Positions 1 to 10,388 of a stretch of DNA of 64,000 bases are shown here, one piece after another. The notes beneath the pieces are model-generated. The model saw only the letters and a program-made list of their open reading frames with translations. It did not search any database and had not been told where the DNA came from. The stretch spans positions 28,234,227 to 28,298,226 of the forward strand of contig NC_079514.1 of assembly GCF_000801105.2 (NCBI RefSeq). The letters run 5' to 3'. Source of the DNA: Raphanus sativus. Lineage: Eukaryota > Streptophyta > Magnoliopsida > Brassicales > Brassicaceae. A program made the position numbers and the translations under genes. The number at the start of each line of letters is the position of its first letter. The first letter of the stretch is position 1.

Positions 1-1251
1 ATGTGAGAGTTGTGTGCTTGGAAAGTCCTATAAACATAGTTTTCCTACGACAAAGCACACCATAAAGGCCATATTGGATTCCATTCGCTCAGACTTATGG
101 GGTTCTCCATCAACTCCCGAGAGTTTGGGAGGATGCAAGTATTTTGTGAGTTTTATTGATGATTTTTTGAAGAAAGTTTGGGATTACATTCTGAAAACTA
201 AAGATGAAGCGTTTGAGAAATTTAAAGATTGGAAAGAAGCTGTGGAGAATCAAACTGGTAAGAAGATCAAGTGCTTACGGACTGATAATGGGCTTGAGTT
301 CTGCAACTCGAGGTTTGATGAGTTATGTAAGGAGTCAGGGTTACGGAGACATCAAACCTGCACTTACACTCCACAGAAAACGGCGTATCTGAGAGAATGA
401 ACATAACGTAATGGATAAGGTCAGACGCATGTTGGCTGAGACAGGTTTCGGACATGAAATTTGGGCAGAAGCTACGTCTACTGCAGTATATTTGATCAAT
501 AGGACTCCTAACTTCACCATTGGCTTTAAGCTACCGGAGGAACTATGGTCAGGACAGGAACCAGAATTGTCCCATCTGAGAAGATTTGGGTGCTCAGCAT
601 ATGTTCACACCATTAAGGAGAAGAAAAATCCGAGAGCTGTGGAAGGAACGTTTGTAGGTTATCCTTTTGGGGTAAAAGGTTATCGTGTGTGGATGCAGGA
701 TGAAGGGAAGTGTGTCACTAGCAGGAATGTTGTGTTTGACGAGGACGAAGTCTACAAAGATACATTGGTTCCTAAGGAGGCTAAAGCTCTAGAAAAGATT
801 GCACTGAAGACTGACGGCAAAAGGAAGAACAAACGAGTTACTTTCAGTGATGATTTACTTCAGGGGCCGTCTAAGAGAAATGTGGAACATGGGGAGACCT
901 CAGGTCAAGGTGGAGATATCTCCAGATCAGACGACTCAGACGATTATGATCCTGAGAACACAGATTTACCAGAGACAGACTCAGAGAGTTCAGATGAAGA
1001 AAATCAGAGTTCTAGTAAGGGCAATCAGTCATTGGATGAGTATGTACTTGCCTGAGATAGAGAAAGAAGGAAAAACGTCAGGCCTCCGTCAAGATTTGAT
1101 GATGCAAATCTGGTGGCTTATGCTCTACTTGTGGCAGGGGAGTTGGAAATAGAGGAACCGAAAACCTACAAGGAGGCTATGGAGTGTAAATAGAGTAAGT
1201 TTTGGAGAAATGCAGCTAAAGAGGAAATGATCTCATTAGAGAATTATAAAA
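1..1251 (+). pseudogene. Ty1/Copia integrase remnant
   Basis: Remnant of a Copia polyprotein, from the end of the GAG-pre-integrase zinc region (CESCVLGKS at the window edge) through the integrase core to the linker before reverse transcriptase. Visible integrase marks are the first catalytic Asp context SDLWG near base 90, the second in RTDNGLEF near 285, and the Glu in SERMN near 390. Frameshifts around 375-410 put the SERMN part out of frame; a TGA at 1053 and a TAG at 1190 interrupt the linker, after which the same frame still reads EPKTYKEAMECK. Similarity stops about 1251, before any reverse transcriptase motif, and no LTR is visible, so this is a 3'-truncated dead copy. The 5' part lies outside the window. 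Confidence 0.88.
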
Positions 1252-1762
1252 TAGCATTTTAATTTTTAGTTTTGTGAAAATAAATTGAAAAATACAAATA
1301 ATATGATATATTTATTTCTAGTTACAAATTTGAACTAACTATTAAGACTAGTATAACTATATTATTATAAAACATACCAAAATATATTTTTTAATATTTG
1401 ATGTGATAGATAGTATTACACTAAATTTATTGTCTAACTGGCGACCTTCATAAGAACATTAGAAACAAATAGAAAAAGAATGAAAAAGAATAAAATTGTA
1501 TGAATAATAAAGAATGATTATTCCTCATCAAATTTAATAAGGAACAAATTTGTTCTATTTTTCTCTACAATAAAATAAATGAGAAGGAATAGAAAAGAAA
1601 AACTATTCCTTATAAATGGTAAACATTTATAGGAATGTTAAGGAATGCAGTGATTTTTCTTGATTCCTTTGGTCACCAATTAAACAATTAGTGTAATACT
1701 ATTCACAAAATAACAAATTTGGTGGAATGGTATAACTTTTGTTGTTTTATAGAGTTAGAATT

Positions 1763-1811
1763 ACATCAAATTTGATGTTTCATGATCTCTCGTTACGAGA
1801 GATCATGAAAC
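1763..1811. repeat. Two adjacent palindromes
   Basis: Bases 1763-1778 read ACATCAAATTTGATGT, a perfect 16-base palindrome. Overlapping its end, 1777-1811 is a perfect inverted repeat with 17-base arms and a single T between them (centre CTCTCGTTACGAGAG). Perfect arms of this length in AT-rich DNA suggest a young foldback or transposon end rather than chance. Confidence 0.85.
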
Positions 1812-1845
1812 TCACAACAACATAGCTTTTGTTTGACACAAAGAA

Positions 1846-2110
1846 GAGTTTCCCCGATAAAATTGTAAAATCTTGTTTTAACCACCAAAACCATAAAAAT
1901 AAGTTATCCCGCAAAAACTAAAAACGAGTTTTCCCTCAAAAACTGAAAGTGGATTTCCCACTAAAGGTCACAAAACAAGTTTTTTCTGCCAAAACTAGAA
2001 AAATGAGTTTCATGCTAAAAATGTAAAACTTTTTTCCTCCCAAAAATCATGAAAACCAATTTTTTTTTGTCAAAACCACAAAACTGAGCTTTTTGTCAAA
2101 CAGTAAAATC
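1846..2110. repeat. Degenerate tandem repeat, about 27-40 bp units
   Basis: About eight irregular units each carrying a variant of GTTTTCCCNCCAAAAAC followed by an A-rich spacer. The motif matches the unit of the 27-bp array at 11856-12560, but units here are more diverged and lack intact TTTCCCGCC sites. No hAT ends are visible around this copy. Confidence 0.55.
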
Positions 2111-2204
2111 TAAGTGTTTTATAAATTTTTTAAAACATACAAACTAATAGTTTGGGTATAGTTAATAAAATAATAATAACTTGGGTATCCGCAAGGTAAA
2201 CACA

Positions 2205-2748
2205 CAGTGCCGTGCGAAGGAGTTTGGGGGCCTGAGGCAAATAATATAATTTTATCTAGGTTCAAAATTTTAAAATTTTATTTATAAAATAAAATATATA
2301 ATTTTAATTTAATATATATTAAAAATAAAATAAAATAAATATAAAATAGTAAAATTTAATATTTATATTTATTTACAAACATGATAAATAAAACTATGTA
2401 TCTGTTTATAAATTTATATAGTTAATTCACAAATATAAATAGATAAAATTAGTTGTAAATATATTTTATAAAACATATATGAACAAAAATAACTAAAAAG
2501 GTAAATACATAACCTTAGCATATAAATGAGTTTATAATAAATAAGACAAATAAAAATAAGATTGTCTTAAAGATTTTTTTTTTGTACAAACTACCATGTC
2601 GTATAAAATGTAACTAAATTATAGAATTAGATGTAATTTATTTAACTAATTAAACTAAGTAATAGGAAAACGAGGGGCCCTAAATTTGACAAATTTAGAG
2701 GGGGCCTGAGGCAATTGCCTCATTTTATATGCATAAGGCACGGCTCTG
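2205..2748. mobile_element. Non-autonomous hAT element, 544 bp
   Basis: The element begins CAGTGCCGTGC and ends GCACGGCTCTG, so the termini are inverted repeats with one mismatch in the first ten bases. It is flanked on both sides by the 8-bp target duplication TAAACACA (2197-2204 and 2749-2756), the hallmark of hAT insertion. The interior is AT-rich with no coding capacity. GGGGGCCTGAGGCAA occurs near both ends, and a perfect palindrome TGAGGCAATTGCCTCA sits near the right end. Confidence 0.9.
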
Positions 2749-5359
2749 TAAACACACCCCCTCCCACATTATTTTTCTAGGTTTTGATTCCATGTTTAGA
2801 ATTTTTAAGTTTTTCATGGACTAATCTTAGAGCATCTCCATCAATTAGAATCCATAAAAAGTTTCTTAAATCCCTTAGAACTTTTGTTCTTTCTCTTTCT
2901 TAGTTTTCTCCTTTTTTTTTTCATTTTCTTTAATGGTTAAAACTATTCCTGATACTGTTGTTTGAAGTCCTCTTAAGATAGGCTGGATTTTTCGTGGGTT
3001 GGGTTAGACTGGTAATTTTATTTCACATTAACATCCCTAACTTATATAAAGAAGACTGAATGTGATGATGCAACAGCCTACATTTGTCTTTTACCTTGCC
3101 GCTCATCCGTAGACTAACAATAGTTTTTCATCTGGATGGTAACTCTCCATGCTTTTACCTTGAACTGTGTAGTTTTCATATCTCCACTTAAGAAAATTCT
3201 TGGTATAGATAGTATGGTTTTCATATCTCTGGTTGAGATCATTCTTGAAAGATACAGTTTTTCTCGAGTATAGAACCGTTTAAAGAACATTGTTACATGG
3301 AAGATCAAATACAATTAATTTGCAGATTTTGAATTTTTAGTATGGGAGGAGTGAGAGACTTTTCCGCTCTTCTCTCTTCAACTTATCTCCTCTAGGGTTT
3401 TTAAAAAAGGTTTTCGTCTGCCTCTCTGCCACTATTGTCGGTGGTGTGAGAGGCACCGTTCCTCTTTTTATTGTCTTTTTAAGGTTCATATGTGGTTTTT
3501 AAAGGCTTCTCGGTCTGATTGTAGTAGCTGATACCAATATAAATAGAATTTTAGTTACTAAATTTCAGTTTAAATTTTTATTTATTTGATTAGGTTAATT
3601 ATTTTGACATTAGTTAACAACATATACAAACAGTCTACTTAACAATATGTATCTTACACAAGTGTATTACTTTTACCATAATTTATTTTTAGTAAATATT
3701 TTGAAAATTAATGTAAACCAAAGAATGAATTGGCTCGGTAAAAAAAGAACCCATAGCAACAATTACTTTATAAGAAACTTGTGTAACCTATTATAAATTT
3801 AGATGATTTTTATAGCCGATACCAGTAAAAATAAGAATTTTAAATACTAAGTTTCAGTTTAACTTTTTATTTATTTGATTAGGTTAATTATTTTTGATAT
3901 TAATGATCTATTTTATTTTTACTTTATTTCTTTTTTTTTGTTTGTTTATTTTTAATTGATATCTTATATTTATTTTCATTGAATTGTTTTATAAATTCCA
4001 GAATCATAAATTATTAAACTATGATGCTGTTTTATCCTATTTTGTCGATATTTTCAAACTATATATGAATATTTTGAATAGCATATAGTCCATATCGTAA
4101 AAAAGTTGTGGAAAGAATTCTCCTTTTCTTTTTAAACTCTTTTTATGTTATGTTTTAAGTAAGTTAGTATATTTTTCTAAGTAATTTACTATAAATAGCA
4201 ACTAACTTTTTAAGATAATTTTTACATTTTGATTCATCTTTATGTAGTTTTGTATTTATTTTTATTTTATTGACATAAATGGTTAACTGAGAGTTTTTTT
4301 TATTTGATATTTTTAAAACAATTTCTTTCTTGTTAATTAAAATTTTATTTTTAACATCCAAATATTTGGTATATATATATATATATTAAATTAGCTATTT
4401 TAATAAAAAATATTTTCTTTGTTTACCTTATTGACTTTCTTTTCATGTTGAGAGAAATAATCTTTTTAAATCGATATTTTTAAAATATGGTATATAATTA
4501 ATGATATTTGTAAATTTTATATGAATACTTTAAAAGAAATAATATATAACCTCAATTTTGATATCATATGTGCTTTAGATTCATATTGTCTTTAATATTT
4601 GAAATCTTCATATTCTTTAAGATTTTTTTTTTGTTAGTTAAGTGTATATTAATCTTCAAAAGGTTTAGTTTATATATCAGATTGATTCCTTTAATGAGTT
4701 TGCCTATTTGTTGACTAAATTTAATATTGATTTCCTTTTATTTTGAAAAAAAATATATTTTTATTTTGAAAATCTTGAACTTTTTAAAAGTAATAAATAA
4801 AATTATAATTTGACATATTTTGCTTGGTGCGTTAAATAATATGTGAATAATCTCAATTATTTATAACATCGACTTATGTATAATATATGTTATTATTTAA
4901 TATTTTCAGTAGCATGTAAACTTAAATTTGAAAATCAATTGTTTTAAATTTATATCGTTATAATTTTTTGAAAGTTTTGATAAAGAATGCAAGTTATAAT
5001 TGAACCGGAGTTGTTGCTTTAGTTTACGAGCTCCGAGCTCGGCCAAAACTCTTATACAACTTGATGCTTTAATTCGACTTCTTCTTCCCTATGCGATATC
5101 GTAAATCTACACTTAATTAATCTCTCGTAAACCAAAACAAAGTTAAGTGTAACTCTGTACGTAGACTTTTCGCATGCTAGAAACTTGAATGCCATTAGCA
5201 AATATATCTTGGGAAATGCTGGAATTTGAGATAATCTTTAAAGTTCTGTTTGTACCTTTGGCCTTCGTATTCCTTTTAAGTAGCCCAAACTGACACAGAG
5301 AGTTCTTATAAGATTTTGTCTCATTCGTCTCTTTTTTATTATTCTTCACTAATTCTCTG
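2749..5359. other. AT-rich intergenic stretch
   Basis: No gene recognised. A left-end-like PIF/Harbinger sequence, TTA followed by GAGCATCTCC, lies at 2827 but no matching right end was found. An (AT)n run is at 4374-4387. The last 250 bases should contain the promoter of the helicase gene; no clear TATA box could be assigned. Confidence 0.5.
3526..3902 (+). repeat. Diverged direct repeat pair, about 90 bp each
   Basis: The segment at 3526-3613 (AGCTGATACCAATATAAATAG at its start) recurs at 3812-3902 with scattered substitutions, both ending in a TTTATTTGATTAGGTTAATTA core. The copies are about 287 bp apart in the same orientation. Probably part of an old transposon; family unknown. Confidence 0.6.
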
Positions 5360-8300
5360 ATGAACAATCTTCTTATGGAAAGACAAAGGGACATGGAAAA
5401 GAAGGAGAAAAGCAGTCTTACTGAGAGATTATTTTCTTGGTCTATCAAAGATATTCTCAATAGAGATCTCTACAAGCATCAGGTTTTCATATATGTCAAC
5501 TCTTCTCTTCAACGTTTGAATCCTTGGTTGGTAGTTGGTACTAATACATTATATTCACCAACCATGGCGTGTTGTTTTTTTGTAACAGATAAAGACAATA
5601 CCAGACAGGTTTAGATCCGCTGAAGAGTACCGTCGGTGTTTCGTTCCTCATCTACTCGAGGAAACGCGAACCGAGCTATCCTCAAGCTTCAAATCCTTGT
5701 CAAGATCTCTTGTTTTCCAAATTCATTCTGTGAAAAAAGTGGAAGCAAGTGGAGGTTCATCAAACAAGCTGTATGAAATAACACTAAAGGAAGCAGCAGG
5801 TACTATTAGTGCAAAGTACCAGCCAAAATGTGGAGATGTCATTGCTCTCACAAAGGAGAAGCCAAGACGAATTGATGACTTGAATCCTCTACTCCTCGCA
5901 TACGTGTTCTCTTCTGATGGTGAACTTACCATCTCCGTCCGTTCGTCTGGAGCTATACCTAATCTTCATGAATATCCAATTCTCCCATATAAGCAAAACG
6001 GCCACATGATCTGTTTCGGCTTTTTTCTCATGACTTCAACTACAAACACTCGAATTTGGAATGCTTTACACAACGAAGATGCCGCCAATTTGTCTCTAAT
6101 CAAGAGTGTGTTGCAAGAAAATTCATTGGTACGTCTTTTTAAATTATTTTTATTTTTGCCTTTACAATTTTTTATTTAAAATTTTGATGGACTTTCAACT
6201 GCAAAATAGTATATTATATGAATTATACCAAAAATATTATTATTGTTTTTTTTCTAAAAATATTTCTTGTGTTGCAGGTTACTAAAGAACAATGTGTTTG
6301 TTATCGAAATGATGTTGCTAGTTCTGATTATGCCCGTGTTTCGTCTGTAATCCGTTCAGCGACATTGAACACGTCCCAAGAAGCCGCAGTTTTGGGTTGC
6401 ATCAAGACAAGAAACTGCACTCACGAAAAGAGTGTGAAATTGATATGGGGACCTCCTGGGACAGGCAAAACCAAGACGGTCGCAACTCTTCTCTTTTCCC
6501 TTCTCAAGCTCAAGTGCAGAACGGTTGTGTGTGCTCCTACAAACACAGCTATCGTAGAAGTCACCTCGAGGCTCTTGTCCTTGTTCAAGGAAAATGCTTC
6601 ATCAGAACACCCAACTTACGGGCTTGGGAATGTTGTTTTGTCTGGAAACCGAGATAGAATGGGGATTAAAAAGAATCATCCTCTTCTCGACGTGTTTCTT
6701 GATGAGCGCATTGATAAACTTTGTCACCTGTTTTCGCCATCATCTTCTGGAATGAAGCTTAGGTTAGAGTCGCTGATTAGTTTTCTTGAGAACACAGAGG
6801 CTAAGTACGATCGATATGTTGATGAGTTGGAAGAAGTTGAAAGGATGAAGGAAGAAAATGAAAAGAAGAAGAAGAAAGAAGTTGTAAACATTCCTACGTT
6901 TGGTGTGTTTGTGAGGAAGATGTTTGATGCAATGAGTGAAGAACTGAAGACAGATATGGTTAATCTGTACACGCATCTTCCCAAGTCTTACATTTCATCT
7001 GAACAAGTGGCGTATATGATCGCAGCCAATAAAGCTCTTGATCGTGTCGGATATTTCTTGCAAGAGAATGCTTCTAGATCTGATTTCTACAAGGGAAGCT
7101 TCAAATACGATTGCTTCAACAGGCTCATCAGTGCTGATTGCCTTCAAGCTCTACGTTTACTTCCAGCACGTTTTGAGGTCCCTGACTTGTTGGACAAAAA
7201 GAATATCGGTGCGTTTTGTCTCCAGAATGCGCATATCATCTTCTGCACTGCTTCTGGTGCGGCGGAAATGGGTGCTGAGAGGACTGGGTCTGTAGACCTT
7301 CTTGTGGTTGACGAGGCAGCTCAGCTTAAAGAATGTGAATCTGTTGCTGCATTGCAACTTTCTGGTCTACGTCACGCTGTTCTAATTGGAGATGAGCTTC
7401 AGTTACCGGCTATGGTCCAAAGCGAGGTACTCTCTCTCTCTCTCTCTCTCTCTCGTCACACAACAATGACTACCTTTCTTTTTAGATTTAGTGTTTACTA
7501 TGGTATATTGTAATCCCTGGCAGATGTGTGAAAAGGCAAAGTTCGGAAGGAGCTTGTTCGAGAGGTTCGTCCTGCTCGGTCACGACAAGCACTTGCTTAA
7601 CGTTCAGTACCGTATGCATCCTTCCATTAGCCGTTTCCCAAACAAGGAGTTTTATGGAGGAATGATCAGAGATGCTGACGTTGTTCAAGAAAGCATTTAT
7701 CACAAGAGGTTTCTACAAGGAAACATGTTTGGTTCTTTTTCATTTATCAATGTTGGTCGTGGAAAAGAAGAGTTCGGTGATGGATACAGCCCTAAGAACA
7801 TGGTTGAAGTTGCTGTCATTGCTGAGATCATATCTAGTCTCTCCAAAGGTATTTGATTAGTAAATTAAAATAATATATTAATCTATTTTTTTTTTTAATT
7901 CTTACTATTCTTTAATCTTGTAACAGTTTCAAGTGAAAGAAGGATGAAGGTGAATGTTGGAGTGATTTCACCTTACAAAGGACAAGTCAGAGCCATCCAA
8001 GAGAGACTCGGTTCTTTATCATCAGGTCAGCTTATGACTCTGAATGTTCGATCTGTGGATGGGTTTCAAGGAGGAGAGGAAGACATTATCATCATCTCAA
8101 CGGTTAGAAGCAACGGTGACGGGAAAGTGGGGTTTCTGAGTAACAGACAGAGAGCAAACGTGGCGCTGACAAGAGCAAGGCATTGTTTGTGGGTGGTTGG
8201 GAACGAGATGACTTTGGCTCTGAGTGGTTCGATATGGGGGAAGCTGATAAGCGAGTCAAGGTCACGCGGATGTTTCTTTGAAGCTACTGATGAGAAGAAT

Positions 8301-8396
8301 CTGAGAGATGCTATGAATGATGCTTTGCTGGAAGATGTGTCTTCTAGTTTTGCATCTCTTTCGGTTGGGAATAGGGGAAGGAGAAGTGTTTGGTAG
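5360..8396 (+). CDS. UPF1/SEN1-like superfamily 1 helicase
   Basis: Predicted ATP-dependent RNA/DNA helicase of the plant UPF1-like P-loop family (resembles Arabidopsis At1g65810 and relatives). Five exons by GT-AG sites: 5360-5482, 5589-6128, 6278-7426, 7524-7848, 7927-8396; phases agree and give 868 residues. The N-terminal region has the family-typical [10 protein letters not shown] segment (about residues 25-34). Helicase motifs follow in order: Walker A GPPGTGKT (279-286), Walker B DEAA (566-569), [15 protein letters not shown] (about 632-637), [10 protein letters not shown] and [15 protein letters not shown] Lys/Glu-rich coiled-coil-like stretch lies between Walker A and B. Intron 3 opens with a (TC)n microsatellite directly after the donor. 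No break is seen, so the gene looks functional. The substrate is unknown. MGST3 follows 380 bp downstream on the same strand. Confidence 0.93.
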
Positions 8397-8775
8397 TTTT
8401 TTTTTTTAAATTCTCATTTTCTGTTTTTTATTTTTTTCGAGTTTTTTTTTCCTATCAAAACTTTGTGTGGGATTTATGGTAATTTATTATTATGGTATTT
8501 TCTATTTTGGTTTCCAAATTTCACATCTAGAATCCGAATTTTCGTAATAAAACAATTAAAACATACTGAGAATGAGCTAATTAAGCAACTCTAAAAAAAA
8601 ACACCCTTTTCAAAAATGTTATTGCAACGGTCAAAGAGTTCATCTTTGACTTCGCTTTGGTCGTTAAAAATGGCACTGTTTTGGATCATTTTGAACGTTT
8701 CTTATTTTCTTCTTCCACAATCGATTTCCACTTTCTCATCAGAAAAGTAAGAAAAAAACAGAGAAGGTAGCATCA
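8397..8775 (+). promoter_or_regulatory. Intergenic promoter region of MGST3 with two W-boxes
   Basis: The 379-bp space between helicase and MGST3 must hold the MGST3 promoter. GGTCAA at 8629-8634 (TTGACC on the other strand) and TTGACT at 8646-8651 are both perfect WRKY W-box cores, 11 bases apart and in opposite orientation. A clear TATA box was not found. Confidence 0.4.
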
Positions 8776-9814
8776 ATGGGGATTGGCGATGTTCTTCCAA
8801 AAGAGTACGGATACGTGGTCATCGTAGTCGTCCTCTACTGTGTACTAAATTTCTGGATGGCAATCCAAGTAGGCGGAGCTCGCAAGAGGTTTGGTTTCCA
8901 CAACATTCTTTTTTCGCCCTTTCAGTTTTTGTTGATCGTCTGACCTTTTCTCTATATTCAATCCCCTATTGGATCTCGCGTTGACTTTTTTCACTGCTTA
9001 AGTTGAGCTGATAAAATAAACTGCAGGTACAAAATTCCTTACCCAACACTATACGCAACTGAGTCCGAAAACAAAGATGCTAAACTCTTCAACTGTGTTC
9101 AGGTTTTCAAACCTTACCTTCCCTCTTGTTAATTGAAATATCTCCAGTTTTTTTTTTTTTTTCTTAAAGATGTGAAACGTAATTTGGGTGGGTTTTGCAA
9201 ATGCAGAGAGGCCACCAGAACTCGCTAGAGATGATGCCAATGTACTTCTTACTCATGATCCTTGGTGGGATGAAGCATCCTTGCATCTCTACAGCCCTTG
9301 GCTTGCTCTACAATGTTAGCAGATTCTTCTACTTCAAAGGCTATTCCACTGGTGATCCTATCAACCGCCTCACCATCGGGTTTCTACTCTTCTTCCTCTT
9401 CCTCTTCCCTTTTTTTTAATGCTTTAACAATAAGATTGAACTCGTAAGACTAGCCACACCTTATGGTCGAAAAACATAACTAAACTAAAGGCACCAAAAC
9501 TGAGTTTTCTTTTTTTTTTTTTGCATTGTTGATTCTCGCACTGTGGCATGATTAGTGATGTGACTTGGTTTCTCTTTAATGTTCCCATTGAAATTTTTAG
9601 TTAACTTACTGTATTTTTCACTTTCTTCGCTTAATTGTCTTTGGATCTGTTAGCATTTACGTTTTTGGTACCATTGTGTCCTCACGCAAAACATTAAATA
9701 GCTTGGTAATTGACGGAACTCGGTTCTCTGTTCTGCAGGAAATATGGCTTCTTGGCAATGCTAGGTCTTGCCGTCTGCACAATCTCCTTTGCCATTACAC
9801 TGCTTCGCTCCTGA
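8776..9814 (+). CDS. MGST3: Microsomal glutathione S-transferase 3 (MAPEG family)
   Basis: Membrane-bound glutathione transferase/peroxidase of the ER, expected to conjugate glutathione to lipophilic electrophiles or reduce lipid hydroperoxides. Four exons: 8776-8888, 9027-9102, 9207-9379, 9739-9814; all junctions are GT-AG and phases agree, giving 145 residues, the usual length of plant MGST3. The MAPEG signature RGHQNSLE begins exon 3 (about residue 64), preceded by LFNCVQ. Hydrophobic segments lie at about residues 14-32, 72-100 and 122-142. The first ATG opens a typical MGIGDVLPKEYG start. It resembles Arabidopsis At1g65820, which also sits beside a UPF1-like helicase. No defects seen. 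Confidence 0.95.
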
Positions 9815-10388
9815 TCTTAACGGTCTTTTCTTTGTTAGTTTAAATGCTTTTGGTTGTTGCTATACTCTTTTGGTTTCTTACAAGTTTTGTAACATTGTGA
9901 TTACTTTCCCAGAGTCTAAATGCTCAGTTTTTCTTAGTTGTAAAATAAAGCCAACTTTCTGGTCAACAGGTGAACAAAAAATATTGATTAATGGCTCACT
10001 TAACAAACTTGATTATAACATTAGCAATGCAAGTAGATTTAGCTGCTAACACCACAAGTTGAGGGGATCCAAAATACTAAACATTTAGTTAAAATAGAAA
10101 GAGCGGTAACCGAAGAACAAGCAGCTTTTGAATATGAAAACACTAAGTAAACAGATATTGTTTCATTCATCTGATTTTCTCCATAATTGCATATAGATAT
10201 TTATCCTGAAACATCAACCTCTCTACTTATTGCTTGATCAACTTCGATCACTCATATCAAATGAGATTTCATTTGCTCTGAAAACAAAATACAACTCAAC
10301 CCATTCCACAGTTTAACAGGCAGAATTAAAGATTGTAGTAGATACAATAATAAACATGATTCATATTAGAGAGATCATCCCGGAAGGA
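9815..10388. other. Convergent 3' intergenic region
   Basis: Holds the 3' untranslated regions of MGST3 (+) and the plastid gene (-), which converge here. An AATAAA-like AAATAAAG at about 9943 may serve MGST3. No other gene seen. Confidence 0.5.

Larger units (their letters stand above)
1252..2204. other. AT-rich non-genic stretch with repeats
   Basis: No coding potential seen. The part at 1440-1690 is rich in GGAAT/ATTCC runs and may be an old MITE, but its ends cannot be fixed. It also holds the palindromes at 1763-1811 and the degenerate repeats at 1846-2110, listed separately. Confidence 0.6.

Noticed and set aside
5723..6984. Minus-strand frames inside the helicase gene
   Set aside because: Shadows of well-supported helicase exons with all family motifs on the plus strand.
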